NCBI RefSeq assembly: GCF_040659735.1
Contig: NZ_JBFANZ010000019.1
Span: forward strand, 56,453-120,452
Direction of reading: 5' to 3'
DNA length: 64,000 nt
Origin: Micromonospora_I sp040659735
GTDB lineage: Bacteria; Actinomycetota; Actinomycetes; Mycobacteriales; Micromonosporaceae
The translations under genes were made by a program, and so were the position numbers. Shown here in pieces: positions 16,813-25,719 of the stretch; positions within the stretch are counted from its first letter, which is position 1, and each line of letters begins with the position of its first letter. Under the pieces are notes generated by a model. That model ran no database searches. It was not told the origin of the DNA and saw nothing but the letters and a program-made list of their open reading frames with translations.

Positions 16813-16937
16813 CGTTTGTGCCTCCCGCCGATCCGCACGGCCCTCCACCGGTGGCCGTGACCTCTTGTTAGCCTGACACCTCGGGCTCGCCGACCGGTCG
16901 CCACCTGGCACCCGAGCCCCCTGGAGGCGGGTAAGAG

Positions 16938-18230
16938 ATGCCAGCGATCGTGCTCATCGGCGCGCAGTGGGGCGACGAGGGCAAAGGCAAGGTTACCGAC
17001 CTGCTGGGTGAGCGGGTCCACTACGTGGTCCGTTACTCGGGCGGCAACAACGCCGGCCACACCGTGATCACCCCGGACGGTCAGAAGTACGCCTTGCACC
17101 TCATGCCGTCGGGCGCACTGTCGCCCAACGCGGTCATCATCATCGGCAACGGGGTCGTCGTCGACCCGAAGGTGCTGCTCGCCGAGATCGACGGCCTCGC
17201 CGAGCGCGGCGTCGACGTGTCCCGGCTGCGGATCTCCGGCGACGCGCACCTGATCATGCCGCACCACCGGGCGCTCGACCGGGTGGTCGAGCGCTACCTC
17301 GGTTCGGCCCGGATCGGCACCACCGGTCGGGGCATCGGTCCGGCCTACGGCGACAAGGTCGCCCGGATGGGCATCCGGCTGCAGGACCTGCTCGACCCGG
17401 GCATCCTGCGCAAGAAGCTGGAGCTCGCGCTCCGCGAGAAGAACCAGATGCTCTTCAAGGTCTACAACCGCAAGGCGCTCGACGTCGACGCGGTGACCGA
17501 GGAATACCTCGCGTACGCGGAGCGGCTGCGCCCGTACATCGCGGAGACCCGCACGATCCTCTGGGACGCGCTGGACCGCGGCGAGACGGTGCTGCTGGAG
17601 GGTGCCCAGGCGACCATGCTCGACATGGACCACGGCACCTATCCGTTCGTGACGTCGTCCAACCCGACGTCGGGCGGCGCCTGCGTCGGCGCCGGCATCC
17701 CGCCGACCGCGATCACCCGCGTGATCGGTGTCAGCAAGGCGTACACCACGCGGGTGGGCTCGGGCCCGTTCCCGACCGAGCTCTTCGACTCCAACGGCGC
17801 GCACCTGCGCAAGATCGGCGCGGAGTACGGCACGACGACCGGACGGGAGCGTCGCTGTGGCTGGTTCGACGCGGTGGTCGCCCGGTACGCGGTGCGGCTG
17901 AACGGCATCACCGATCTCGTGGTCACCAAGCTCGACGTGCTGACCGGCTTGGAGAAGGTGCCGATCTGCGTGGGTTACGAGATCGACGGCGAGCGGGTCG
18001 ACGACATGCCGATGACGCAGACCGCCTATCACCACGCCGTGCCGATCTACGAGGAGCACGACGGTTGGTGGGAGGACATCTCCAAGGCGCGTTCGGAGGC
18101 TGAGTTGCCGGAGAACGCCCGGCGCTACATCGCGCGCATCGAGGAGTTGTGCGGCACGCGGGTCAGCGTCGTCGGTGTCGGGCCCGGCCGCGACGAGAAC
18201 GTGGTCCGCCACAACCTCCTCGGCGACTAG
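16938..18230 (+). CDS. purA: Adenylosuccinate synthetase
   Basis: The product catalyses IMP + aspartate + GTP to adenylosuccinate, the first committed AMP step. It has 430 residues, the standard length. Landmarks are IGAQWGDEGKGKVTDLL at the N-terminus, VRYSGGNNAGHTV, GTTGRGIGPAYGDK, EGAQATMLDMDHGTYPFVTSSNPTSGG split over the active site, and TTTGRERRCGWFD. ATG 16938 follows GGAGGCGGGTAAGAG. It is the first of eight pur genes in this window, all on the plus strand. Confidence 0.97.
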   Translation: MPAIVLIGAQWGDEGKGKVTDLLGERVHYVVRYSGGNNAGHTVITPDGQKYALHLMPSGALSPNAVIIIGNGVVVDPKVLLAEIDGLAERGVDVSRLRISGDAHLIMPHHRALDRVVERYLGSARIGTTGRGIGPAYGDKVARMGIRLQDLLDPGILRKKLELALREKNQMLFKVYNRKALDVDAVTEEYLAYAERLRPYIAETRTILWDALDRGETVLLEGAQATMLDMDHGTYPFVTSSNPTSGGACVGAGIPPTAITRVIGVSKAYTTRVGSGPFPTELFDSNGAHLRKIGAEYGTTTGRERRCGWFDAVVARYAVRLNGITDLVVTKLDVLTGLEKVPICVGYEIDGERVDDMPMTQTAYHHAVPIYEEHDGWWEDISKARSEAELPENARRYIARIEELCGTRVSVVGVGPGRDENVVRHNLLGD

Positions 18231-18270
18231 CCCCCCCCCACGCGTCCCTCCCCGCCCGCCCTTGCGCGTC

Positions 18271-18324
18271 GATCATGAAGTTGTCCCGGAAAACCCTGCG
18301 GGAATGCGGGATAACTTCATGATC
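18271..18324. repeat. REP-like palindrome after purA
   Basis: GATCATGAAGTTGTCCC (18271-18287) and GGGATAACTTCATGATC (18308-18324) form a 17-bp stem with one wobble pair and a 20-nt loop. It lies 40 bp after the purA stop and 25 bp before the purD -10 box, so it likely acts as the purA terminator. Confidence 0.7.
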
Positions 18325-18348
18325 AACGGGGGCGGTCGGGGCGGTCGG

Positions 18349-18354
18349 TAGGAT
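18349..18354 (+). promoter_or_regulatory. -10 box (TAGGAT) of leaderless purD
   Basis: TAGGAT ends 8 nt before GTG 18363, with no Shine-Dalgarno sequence between. It sits downstream of the purA terminator hairpin, so purD has its own promoter. Confidence 0.55.
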
Positions 18355-18362
18355 CGGGCCTC

Positions 18363-19610
18363 GTGCGCGTACTTCTGATCGGGGGCGGCGGGCGGGAGCA
18401 TGCGCTCGCCCTCGGCCTCGCCGCCGACCCCGCCGTCGACCATCTGATCGCCGCCCCGGGTAACCCGGGCATCGCCGCGGTCGCCGAGCTGCGGCCCGTC
18501 GACCAGAACGACCCCGAGGCCGTCGCCGCGCTCGCCGTGCGGACCGGGGCCGACCTGGTCGTTATCGGTCCCGAGGCGCCGCTGGTCGCCGGGGTCGCCG
18601 ACGCGGTCCGCGCCGCCGGCATCGCCTGCTTCGGCCCCGGCGCCGACGCGGCCCGGCTGGAGGGCTCCAAGGCGTTCGCCAAGGAGATCATGACCGCCGC
18701 CAAGGTGCCGACCGCGCGTGCCCACACCTGCCACAACGCCGACGAGACGGCCAGCGCGCTGGACGACTTCGGCCCGCCGTACGTGGTGAAGAACGATGGG
18801 CTCGCCGCCGGCAAGGGCGTCGTCGTGACCGAGGACTGGGCCGTCGCGCTCGCGCACGCGGAGCGGTGCGGGCAGGTCGTGGTGGAGGAGTACCTGCACG
18901 GTCCCGAGGTGTCGCTCTTCGTCGTCACCGACGGAGAGGCCGCGGTGCCGCTGCTGCCGGCGCAGGACTTCAAGCGGGTCGGCGAGGGGGACACGGGTCC
19001 GAACACGGGGGGAATGGGGGCGTACGCGCCGCTGCCCTGGACGCCCGCCGGCCTCGTCGACGACGTGATGGCCACGGTGGTGCACCCGACCCTGGCGGAG
19101 ATGCGCCACCGCGGCACACCCTTCGCCGGTCTGCTCTACGTCGGCCTGGCGATCACCGCCGCCGGCCCCAAGGTGATCGAGTTCAACGCCCGGTTCGGCG
19201 ATCCGGAGACGCAGGTCGTGCTCGCTCTGCTGGAGACGCCGCTCGGCGGGCTGCTGCACGCGGCCGCGACCGGGACGCTCGCCGCGCATCCGCCGCTCCG
19301 CTGGCGGTCCGGGGCCGGCGTGACCGTGGTGGTCGCGTCAGCGGGCTATCCGGCGGCTCCGCGCACGGGCGACGTCATCACCGGCGCCGACCGGGACGGC
19401 ATCATCCACGCCGGCACCACGCGGGCGCCGGACGGCGCGCTGCTCTCGGCCGGCGGGCGGGTGCTCTGCGCGACCGCCGTGGCGCCGGAGCTCGCTGCCG
19501 CGCGGGCTGCGGCGTACGCCCTGGTGGAGGGCGTGCGCCTGGAAGGATCACACCACCGGCGGGACATCGCGCTCGCGGCGCTCGAGGGACGCGTCGGCCT
19601 GCCGCAGTAG
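18363..19610 (+). CDS. purD: Phosphoribosylamine-glycine ligase
   Basis: The product catalyses the second step of de novo purine synthesis (phosphoribosylamine + glycine + ATP to GAR). It has 415 residues of ATP-grasp type, with LIGGGGREHALALGL at the N-terminus, VIGPEAPLVAGVADAVRAAG, PYVVKNDGLAAGKGVVV in the nucleotide lobe, the GPNTGGMGAYAPLP loop and VIEFNARFGDPETQVVL at the metal site. The GTG start is supported by the -10 box at 18349. It is followed by a group of unrelated genes before purB. Confidence 0.96.
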   Translation: MRVLLIGGGGREHALALGLAADPAVDHLIAAPGNPGIAAVAELRPVDQNDPEAVAALAVRTGADLVVIGPEAPLVAGVADAVRAAGIACFGPGADAARLEGSKAFAKEIMTAAKVPTARAHTCHNADETASALDDFGPPYVVKNDGLAAGKGVVVTEDWAVALAHAERCGQVVVEEYLHGPEVSLFVVTDGEAAVPLLPAQDFKRVGEGDTGPNTGGMGAYAPLPWTPAGLVDDVMATVVHPTLAEMRHRGTPFAGLLYVGLAITAAGPKVIEFNARFGDPETQVVLALLETPLGGLLHAAATGTLAAHPPLRWRSGAGVTVVVASAGYPAAPRTGDVITGADRDGIIHAGTTRAPDGALLSAGGRVLCATAVAPELAAARAAAYALVEGVRLEGSHHRRDIALAALEGRVGLPQ

Positions 19611-19702
19611 GCGGCGCCAGACCCCGCCCGACCCGTGGCCGGGCCGCCGGGGCGCGGGCGGTGGAACGTGACCGTGCCCGCGGCCCGACGAGGCGCCGCT
19701 AC
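19607..19702. terminator. Convergent hairpin between purD and the DUF2267 gene
   Basis: GTAG plus GCGGCGCC (19607-19618) can pair with GGCGCCGCTAC (19692-19702), with one bulged G and a long GC-rich interior containing further complementary stretches. It overlaps both stop codons. The long loop makes this a moderate call. Confidence 0.4.
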
Positions 19703-20079
19703 CGGACCGGCACGGGGGCGAGCTCCGCGAACTCCCGTGGCAGTTGCGTCATGACGTCCTCGAACTCACCGGCGGTGACCGCCTGCCGCACCGTCGTGAA
19801 CACGGCACGCACCCCGTCCGTCACCGTCTCGGCGTCGAGTCCGCTGCGTTGCCATACCCGGTTCAGGAACTCGTCGATGTCGAACGGCTCGGCGAACTCC
19901 TGCCGTTTGGCGAGCGGCTCGTGCAGGGGTTTGGGCAGTTGCGACGCGAGGTCGCGGGCCTCGCCACCCGAGATCCGTTCGGCAAGGGTCTGCAACGTCG
20001 CGTACGTGATGCTTTCCGCCTGGTCATAGGGGAGCTTCATCCGCCCTGAGACGGTGTCGATGAACCTGTCGTAGTTCAC
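19699..20079 (-). CDS. DUF2267 domain protein
   Basis: The product has 126 residues, all helical. It has MNYDRFIDTVSGRM at the start, a central ATLQTLAERISGGEARDLASQLP segment and FLNRVWQRSGL, the usual signature of DUF2267 proteins, which are small cytosolic proteins of unknown function often linked to stress genes. The GTG at 20079 is preceded at 8 nt by AAGGAGG, a very strong ribosome-binding site. Monocistronic. Confidence 0.85.
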   Translation of the reverse strand: MNYDRFIDTVSGRMKLPYDQAESITYATLQTLAERISGGEARDLASQLPKPLHEPLAKRQEFAEPFDIDEFLNRVWQRSGLDAETVTDGVRAVFTTVRQAVTAGEFEDVMTQLPREFAELAPVPVR

Positions 20080-20298
20080 GTCGGAGCCTCCTTCGGATCA
20101 GCCATCGTTCCGTGGGCTACCCGTGGGCTCTCCGGCAAAACGGTTCCGGGGCGACGCGGAACGCGGCCGGCACGGCCGGAGACGGCGGTCGGATAGAGCC
20201 GACATGTTGGGGTAAGCAGGGTGTCGACGGCCCGGCCAGTCGCCGGACCGGCCGACCAGGCCCCGCCGGGCCAGACGACGAGGCGAGGACGCGACGCC

Positions 20299-20577
20299 AT
20301 GGTGATGGTGACCAACGAGGAGGTGCTGCGGTACCTCAACGCGCTGGACTTTCCGATCGACAAGGAGGAGCTCGTGCGTCAGGTCGAGCGGCAGGGGGCT
20401 CCGCAGAATGTGCTCAAGGCGCTGCGGGCGTTGCCGCCGCTGGACTACAGCAACAAGAACGAGGTGGTCCGCTCGGCGGCCATCGCGCTCGCGCCGGAGG
20501 TGAGTCCCCCGGAGCGCGCGGAGCGGGCGCGCTACCGCCACCACCAGCAGGTCGCGCAGCATCTGCGCGAGCCGTGA
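20299..20577 (+). CDS. DUF2795 domain protein
   Basis: The product has 92 residues from ATG 20299. NEEVLRYLNALDFPIDKEELVRQVERQGAPQNVLKALRALP is the DUF2795 fold: short helices with a YL...DYP...L...A...GA core. The remainder is a basic, Arg/His-rich tail. The family is small, cytosolic and uncharacterised. ATGs at 20305 and a GTG at 20308 nearby make the exact start uncertain. It is divergent from DUF2267, and the 219 bp between them contain no other supported feature. Confidence 0.75.
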   Translation: MVMVTNEEVLRYLNALDFPIDKEELVRQVERQGAPQNVLKALRALPPLDYSNKNEVVRSAAIALAPEVSPPERAERARYRHHQQVAQHLREP

Positions 20578-20598
20578 CCGGCTGCCCCGACGGCCCGG

Positions 20599-22164
20599 CT
20601 AGCGCTGGTGCATCCGGGGCAGCTCGCGGGTGAGGACTTTGCCGGTCGCGTTGCGGGGCAGGGCGGGCACGAAAATGACGTCCCGCGGCACGGAGAAGCG
20701 GGCGCGATAGTGGCGCACGTACTCGCGCACCGCCTCCGGGTCGAGCGTTTCCTGCGGGTGGAGCGCCAGATAGGCGGCGAGCCGTTGGCCGTACTCCGGG
20801 TCGGGCACCCCGATGACGGCGACCTCGCGCACCTGCGGCAGTTCGGCGAGGAGATTCTCCACCTCGGACGGGAAGACGTTCTCGCCGCCGGAAATGATCA
20901 TGTCGTCTTCGCGTCCGTCCACGAAGAGCAGGCCGTCCGGGTCGAGGTGCCCGAGGTCGCCGGTGGCCATCAACCCGTCCCGGCTCTCCTTGTCGTGCCC
21001 CGAGGTGTAGCCCTCGAAGAGCATCTCGTTGCCGACGAAGATCCGCCCGACCTGTCCCTGCGGCACCGGCTCCCCGTCCTTGTCCAGGATCGCGAGGCGG
21101 GTGCCGTGCGGTGGCTTCCCGGCGCTGTTCGGGGCACGGCGTAGGTCGGCCGGGGTCGCGATGGAGGCCCAGGAGACCTCCGTCGAGCCGTACAGGTTGT
21201 AGATCACGTCGCCGTAGACGTCCATGAAGCGTGGAGCGAGCCCGCCGGGAAGCGCGGAACCGCTCACCGCGACCACATTCAGCGGCGGCCGGTCGGCCGG
21301 GGGCGCGACCTCCAGGAGGCGTTGCAGCATCACCGGTACGGCGAAGAGCGCCGTGCACCGGTGCTCGCCGAGCGCCCGCAACGTAGCGGCGGGTTCGAAC
21401 CGTCGTTGCAGCACGACCGTCGCCCGCAGCGCGAACGCGACCTGCAGCGCGGCGTATCCCCAGGTGTGGAAGATCGGGGCGGCGATCATTATCTGTTCCC
21501 GCGCGTGCAGCGGGATCCGGTCGATGATCGAGGCGAGTGGCTTGAAGCCGCTCGGTGTGCGCCGGCGGGCGCCCTTGGGGGTGCCGGTGGTGCCGGAGGT
21601 GAGCACGATCGTGCGACCGTCGCGTCCCGGCGGCGCCACGGTGCCGGGGGGCGCGTTCTGGACCAGCTCCTCCAACCGCGACTCGTCCACCCGTTCGACG
21701 GACGCCGGGACGCCCACCACCCGCTCGGCGAACTCCGTGTCGTAGATGAGGGCCCGCAGCTCCTGCTCCTCCGCGATGAGCGCGAGCTGCGGCCCGGAGA
21801 GGCCGGTGTTGACCAGCACGCTGTCGGCGCCGAGCAGGGTCACCGCGACGATGGACTCGACCAGTCCATGGTGGTTGCGGCAGAGCAGACCGACGCGGTC
21901 TCCGGGGCGGACCCCGAGCGCTGTGCGCAGGGACCGGGTCAGCTGCTCGGCGCGCTGCAGGAGCGTCGCGTACGTCATCTCGCCGCGCTGCTCGTCGATG
22001 AGCGCGATCCGCTCCGGGTCGCGCGCGGCGGCCTGACGCAGCTCGCCGGCGAGGGTGAAGCTCCATTTACGCAGCGAGTTGAGCTGGGCGGCGACCCGCA
22101 CCGGTGAACCCGGCGTGAGCAGTCCCCGGCGGGTCAGCGTGGCGATCACAAACGGCAAGTCCAT
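20599..22164 (-). CDS. Long-chain fatty-acid-CoA ligase (FadD type)
   Basis: The product has 521 residues of the ANL superfamily. It has the P-loop LTSGTTGTPKGARR at about residue 185, YGSTEVSW at the substrate site, and the hinge block MATGDLGHLDPDGLLFVDGR followed by DDMIISGGENVFPSEVE and the catalytic-Lys region NATGKVLTREL. It should activate fatty or related acids with ATP and CoA. It lies downstream of the acyl-CoA dehydrogenase on the same strand, but a terminator at 22214-22253 separates them and it has its own GGAGG-like site. Confidence 0.88.
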   Translation of the reverse strand: MDLPFVIATLTRRGLLTPGSPVRVAAQLNSLRKWSFTLAGELRQAAARDPERIALIDEQRGEMTYATLLQRAEQLTRSLRTALGVRPGDRVGLLCRNHHGLVESIVAVTLLGADSVLVNTGLSGPQLALIAEEQELRALIYDTEFAERVVGVPASVERVDESRLEELVQNAPPGTVAPPGRDGRTIVLTSGTTGTPKGARRRTPSGFKPLASIIDRIPLHAREQIMIAAPIFHTWGYAALQVAFALRATVVLQRRFEPAATLRALGEHRCTALFAVPVMLQRLLEVAPPADRPPLNVVAVSGSALPGGLAPRFMDVYGDVIYNLYGSTEVSWASIATPADLRRAPNSAGKPPHGTRLAILDKDGEPVPQGQVGRIFVGNEMLFEGYTSGHDKESRDGLMATGDLGHLDPDGLLFVDGREDDMIISGGENVFPSEVENLLAELPQVREVAVIGVPDPEYGQRLAAYLALHPQETLDPEAVREYVRHYRARFSVPRDVIFVPALPRNATGKVLTRELPRMHQR

Positions 22165-22213
22165 CGAAGGCGCCTCCGTTCTGGCCGGCCTTGCATTGGC
22201 ACTGATTCGAGGA

Positions 22214-22253
22214 AGGCTCCCCGCCGACCCGACATGCGGGTAGCGGGGAGCCT
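22214..22253 (-). terminator. Hairpin terminator after the acyl-CoA dehydrogenase gene
   Basis: AGGCTCCCCGC (22214-22224) is perfectly complementary to GCGGGGAGCCT (22243-22253), with an 18-nt loop. It begins 10 nt beyond the stop of the leftward gene. Confidence 0.7.
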
Positions 22254-22263
22254 ATTGCACAGA

Positions 22264-23478
22264 TCAGCGGATCTGCATCCCGGAGATCGCCCGGGAAATG
22301 ACCAGACGCTGGATTTCCGAGGTTCCCTCGAAGATCGTGTAGATCTTGGCGTCGCGGTACCACCGCTCCACCGGGTGCTCGCGCAGGAACCCGGCGCCGC
22401 CGAGAATCTGCACCGCCTTGTCCGTCACCGAGACGGCCACCTCGCTGGCCTTGAGCTTGGACATCGAGCCCTCGCCGGCCTCGAACGGGCGGTTGTTCCG
22501 CCCCATCCACGAGGCGCGCCACACCAGCAGCCGTGCCGCGTCGATCTCCATCTTCATGTCAGCGAGCGTGAACGCGATCGCCTGGTTCTCGATGATCGGC
22601 CGACCGAACTGCACCCGGTCCTTGGCGTAGTCGAGCGCGTACTCGTACGCCGCCCGCGCCACGCCGAGGGCCTGGGAGCCCACGGTCGGCCGGGACAGCT
22701 CGAAGGTGCGCATCGCGGCCTGCGATGCGGCCCGCTGGCCGGAACGCGCGCGGGCCAGCCGCTCGTCGAGCGCCTCCTTGCCGCCGAGGAGGCAGCTTCC
22801 GGGCACCCGTACGTTGTCGAGGAAGATGTCGGCGGTGTGCGACGCGCGCAGCCCGAGCTTCTTGAGCTTCTTCGTGGCTGCCAGCCCGGGCGTGCCGGGT
22901 GGAACCACGAAGGCGGCCTGTCCCCGCGAGCCGAGCGACGGGTCCACCGAGGCGGTGACGACGTGCACGGCGGCGATGCCACCGTTGGTCGCGTACGCCT
23001 TCTGCCCGTTGAGCACCCACTCGTCCTTGGCTTCGTCGTAGACCGCGCGGGTGCGCATCGAGCCGACGTCGGAGCCGGCTTCGGGCTCGGTGGTGCAGAA
23101 CGCGGCGACGGCGGGTTCGTCAACGGTGCCGAAGCATTGCGGCACCCATTCGACCATCTGCTCGGGCGTGCCCGAGCCGTAGATCGCGGCGACCGCGAGG
23201 GTGGTGCCGAAGATGCCGAGACCGATGCCGGCGTCGCCCCAGAAGAGCTCCTCGTTGGCGATCGGGAGCGACAGGCCGGTCGGGTCGGCCCAGCAGTTGG
23301 CGATGAACTCGAAGCCGTAGAGGCCGATCTTCGCAGCCTCCTGGATGATCGGCCAGGGGGTCTCTTCGCGGGCGTCCCACTCGGCGGCGGCCGGGCGCAC
23401 GACATCCTTGGCGAATCCGTGCACCCAGTCCCGCACGTCCCGCTGGTCCTCGTTCAGGTCAAGCGAGAACTCGACCAT
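22264..23478 (-). CDS. Acyl-CoA dehydrogenase
   Basis: The product has 404 residues and is a FAD enzyme oxidising acyl-CoA to 2-enoyl-CoA. Signature blocks are AAFCTTEPEAGSDVGSMRTRA in the middle domain, VLNGQKAYATNGGIA, GVARAAYEYALDYAKDRVQFGRPI, and ILGGAGFLREHPVERWYRDAKIYTIFEGTSE, where the Glu of FEGTSE is the usual catalytic base. The ATG lies 1 bp after the SCP2 stop, so the two are one transcript starting at the 23960-23991 operator. Confidence 0.92.
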   Translation of the reverse strand: MVEFSLDLNEDQRDVRDWVHGFAKDVVRPAAAEWDAREETPWPIIQEAAKIGLYGFEFIANCWADPTGLSLPIANEELFWGDAGIGLGIFGTTLAVAAIYGSGTPEQMVEWVPQCFGTVDEPAVAAFCTTEPEAGSDVGSMRTRAVYDEAKDEWVLNGQKAYATNGGIAAVHVVTASVDPSLGSRGQAAFVVPPGTPGLAATKKLKKLGLRASHTADIFLDNVRVPGSCLLGGKEALDERLARARSGQRAASQAAMRTFELSRPTVGSQALGVARAAYEYALDYAKDRVQFGRPIIENQAIAFTLADMKMEIDAARLLVWRASWMGRNNRPFEAGEGSMSKLKASEVAVSVTDKAVQILGGAGFLREHPVERWYRDAKIYTIFEGTSEIQRLVISRAISGMQIR

Positions 23479-23479
23479 G

Positions 23480-23932
23480 TCAGGCCTTGGGGATGTCGAA
23501 GAGGTTCGAGATGTTGGCGGCGAGGCCCAGGTCGCCCTTGGCCTTCAGCTTGCCGGTCATGAACATCATGACCGGGTTGGCGCCGCCGGAGACGACCTTG
23601 AGGAACTCGACCGGGCCGAGGGTCAGCGCGAGCTTCGGGTCGTGCTGCGGGGTGGCCGAGGTCGTGCAGGTGCCGTTGTCGATGACGACCTCGTAGGTGT
23701 CGACGCCGCCGTCGGGACGGCCGGTGACGTTCCAGTGGATGACGGCGTTGGTCGAGCCGGCGCGGTCGGCGCGGAACATCGACGGCATCCGGCCAAAGAC
23801 CTCGTCGAGGACCTTGCCGCGCAGGTCACCGCTCATGACCTCGGCGATCTGGGCGTCCGGGGTGGACTTGACGAGCTGGGCGAACTGCTTGGGGTCCACC
23901 GAGGCGAAGGTGGCCGGGTCGAACTCAGTCAT
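23480..23932 (-). CDS. SCP2 sterol-binding domain protein
   Basis: The product has 150 residues. The SCP2 lipid-binding pattern is visible: a helical start (FAQLVKSTPDAQIAEVMSG), a central IHWNVTGRPDGGVDTYEVVIDNG, and KLALTLGPVEFLKVVSGGANPVMMFMTGKLKAKGDLGLA. It probably carries hydrophobic acyl substrates for the co-transcribed dehydrogenase. ATG 23932 with GGAAGG about 9 nt upstream is used; the longer frame would extend through the promoter. It is the first gene after the shared TetR operator. Confidence 0.85.
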   Translation of the reverse strand: MTEFDPATFASVDPKQFAQLVKSTPDAQIAEVMSGDLRGKVLDEVFGRMPSMFRADRAGSTNAVIHWNVTGRPDGGVDTYEVVIDNGTCTTSATPQHDPKLALTLGPVEFLKVVSGGANPVMMFMTGKLKAKGDLGLAANISNLFDIPKA

Positions 23933-23959
23933 CGCAAAAACCTTCCGGACGGGTCGTAA

Positions 23960-23991
23960 CCTACTCATGCGTAACCTTACGCACGAGTAGG
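23960..23991. promoter_or_regulatory. TetR operator between SCP2 and tetR genes
   Basis: The arms CCTACTCATGCGTAA (23960-23974) and TTACGCACGAGTAGG (23977-23991) are complementary at 14 of 15 positions around a CC centre. Its ends overlap a -10 box on each strand (TATGCT rightward at 23992, TAGGTT leftward at 23963-23958). Binding should therefore repress both divergent transcripts. The outer CCTACTC/GAGTAGG recurs at 28228. Confidence 0.8.
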
Positions 23992-23997
23992 TATGCT
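23992..23997 (+). promoter_or_regulatory. -10 box (TATGCT) of the leaderless tetR gene
   Basis: TATGCT ends 7 nt before GTG 24005 and directly adjoins the operator palindrome, which would cover the -35 region. Confidence 0.6.
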
Positions 23998-24004
23998 CGC
24001 AAGG

Positions 24005-24661
24005 GTGTCGACCGCCCCTACCTTCAAGCGCCTACCCAGGGCCGTACGCGAGCAACAGATGCTCGACGCGGCCGTCAGGGTCTTCTCCCGCCGCGGCTTC
24101 CACACCGCGAGCATGGACGAGATCGCCGAGGACGCCGGCATCTCCAAGCCCATGGTCTACGCCTATCTGGGCACCAAGGAGGAGCTCTTCATCGCCTGCC
24201 TGCACCGCGAGGGCACCCGGTTGATGGAGGCCATCGCGGGCGTGGTCGGCGACGACCTGCCCCCCGATGAACAGCTCTGGCGCGGGCTGCGGGCGTTCTT
24301 CGGCTTCGTCGGCGCGCATCGCGACGGGTGGGCGGTGCTCTACCGGCAGGCCCGCGGTGAGCAGCGCTTCGCGGGGGAGTTGGCCGCGATGCGTACCCGG
24401 ATGATCGAGGTGGTCGCCGGCATGCTGGGTCGCGCGCTCATCGGGCAGCCGGCGCGGGCGGACGGCCGCGAGGTCCGCGAGACGGATCTCTCGGTCATGG
24501 CGTACGCCCTCGTCGGCGCCACCGAGTCGCTCGCCGACTGGCTCGCCGATCACCCGGAGGCCGACCCGGAGAAGACCGCCACCCGCATGATGAACGTGGC
24601 CTGGCTCGGCGCCGGCCAACTCCTCGCCGGCGAAACCTGGCGCCCGATCGCGCGTGAGTAA
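24005..24661 (+). CDS. TetR-family repressor of the adjacent fatty-acid degradation genes
   Basis: The product has 218 residues. An N-terminal helix-turn-helix has REQQMLDAAVRVFSRRGFHTASMDEIAEDAGISKPMVYAYLGTKEELF, here read as consecutive TetR blocks, followed by a ~150-residue ligand domain rich in aromatic and Leu residues. GTG 24005 is chosen from the TATGCT box 7 nt upstream; an ATG at 23993 would lie inside the promoter. It is divergent from SCP2 and the acyl-CoA dehydrogenase across the palindrome at 23960, and a matching site at 28228 suggests it also controls fabG4-like/maoC and the thiolase. The ligand is probably an acyl-CoA, which is inference. Confidence 0.88.
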   Translation: MSTAPTFKRLPRAVREQQMLDAAVRVFSRRGFHTASMDEIAEDAGISKPMVYAYLGTKEELFIACLHREGTRLMEAIAGVVGDDLPPDEQLWRGLRAFFGFVGAHRDGWAVLYRQARGEQRFAGELAAMRTRMIEVVAGMLGRALIGQPARADGREVRETDLSVMAYALVGATESLADWLADHPEADPEKTATRMMNVAWLGAGQLLAGETWRPIARE

Positions 24662-24699
24662 GGCCCCCTCCGCCGCGGCGAGCGGCAGGAAGGGGCCTT
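24660..24699. terminator. Convergent hairpin between tetR and pectate lyase genes
   Basis: AAGGCCCC (24660-24667) pairs with GGGGCCTT (24692-24699). It overlaps the tetR stop and lies 8 bp from the pectate lyase stop on the other strand. Confidence 0.55.
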
Positions 24700-24706
24700 C
24701 CCCGCA

Positions 24707-25684
24707 TCAGATCCTGCCGGTGCCGGCGCCGCCGGTCACGATCGACTTGACACCGCTGGCCGCGTCGAGGCTGTACGAGTAGGGGATGCTGGCGACGCTG
24801 CCGCCGGTCTGGCCGCTACCCGAGTTGACGAAGTGGTTGTTGCGGGCCACCAGGCCGCCGACGGGGGAGCTGCCCTCGCCGCGGTGGTAGGGGTCCTCGA
24901 CGTTCTCGAAGTAGTTGCCCTCGACGAGGACGCCCGCGTTGCAGGTGGAGGCGACGCCGTAGCCGCCGTTGGCGCGGTAGTAGTTGTTGTAGACGTGCAC
25001 GGGGTTGCCGAATCGCACCCGCGGGTGGCGCTGGTTGGAACCGTCGAACCAGTTGTGGTGGTAGCTGACGCGCAGGTGGCCCACGTCCTCGCTGGCGTTG
25101 CCGTCGGAGTGGCCGAGCAGCATCGACTTGTCGTGGCTGAACACCCGGTTCCACGACACGGTCACGTAGTCCGAGCCCCGTTTGATGTCCACAGCGCCGT
25201 CGTAGCCGTTGCTGAAGCTGTTGTGGTCGATCCAGACCCGTGTGGAGTACTGGACGTTGATCGCGTCGTCGCTCCAGCTGCGGAAGTTGATGTTGCGGAT
25301 GATGACGTTGCTGACGTTCGCGACGTTGAGGCCGCCGCCGGTGATGGTCGCGCCGCTGCCGACACCGATGATGGTCTTGTTGGCGGCCACCTTCTGCATG
25401 CCGCTGATGGAGATCGTGCCGGAGAACCGGATCACCCGGGCACCGCTGGCCTGCATGTTGCTGATCAGATCGGATGCGGTGGTGACGGTGACCGGGGAGG
25501 CGCTGCCGCCACCGCTCGTGCCGCCACCCTGGGTGCCCCAGCCCTCCAGGTTGAAGGTCGCGGCGGAGGCGCTGGGGATCCCGGTCAACGAGGTGGCGGC
25601 CATCAGCGCGACGGTCGCGACGGCGAGGGCCGGCACCCGGGCGAGGAGTCTGCGACGGGGCTGCGGGGAGTGCTCGATAGTCAT
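24707..25684 (-). CDS. Secreted pectate lyase, polysaccharide lyase family 1
   Basis: The product has 325 residues. A signal peptide (RRRLLARV, hydrophobic core, SASAATF at about residues 38-44) is followed by a parallel beta-helix with VWIDHNSFSNGYDGAVDI, YVTVSWNRVFSHDKSMLLGHSD and YHHNWFDGSNQRHPRVRFGNPVHVYNN split across the active site. The RHPRVR block contains the catalytic Arg, and WIDHNS carries Ca-site residues typical of PL1. It should cleave polygalacturonate by beta-elimination outside the cell. Two palindromes at 25720 and 25778 suggest sugar-responsive control. Confidence 0.92.
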   Translation of the reverse strand: MTIEHSPQPRRRLLARVPALAVATVALMAATSLTGIPSASAATFNLEGWGTQGGGTSGGGSASPVTVTTASDLISNMQASGARVIRFSGTISISGMQKVAANKTIIGVGSGATITGGGLNVANVSNVIIRNINFRSWSDDAINVQYSTRVWIDHNSFSNGYDGAVDIKRGSDYVTVSWNRVFSHDKSMLLGHSDGNASEDVGHLRVSYHHNWFDGSNQRHPRVRFGNPVHVYNNYYRANGGYGVASTCNAGVLVEGNYFENVEDPYHRGEGSSPVGGLVARNNHFVNSGSGQTGGSVASIPYSYSLDAASGVKSIVTGGAGTGRI

Positions 25685-25719
25685 GGTGGAACCTCCGAGT
25701 GGGGGAGCGGAACCAGCTC

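Noticed and set aside
14254..16860. Long plus-strand open frame across the MinD-like and kinase-like genes
   Set aside because: Arg/Gly-rich shadow; the leftward genes have clear starts, motifs and ribosome-binding sites.
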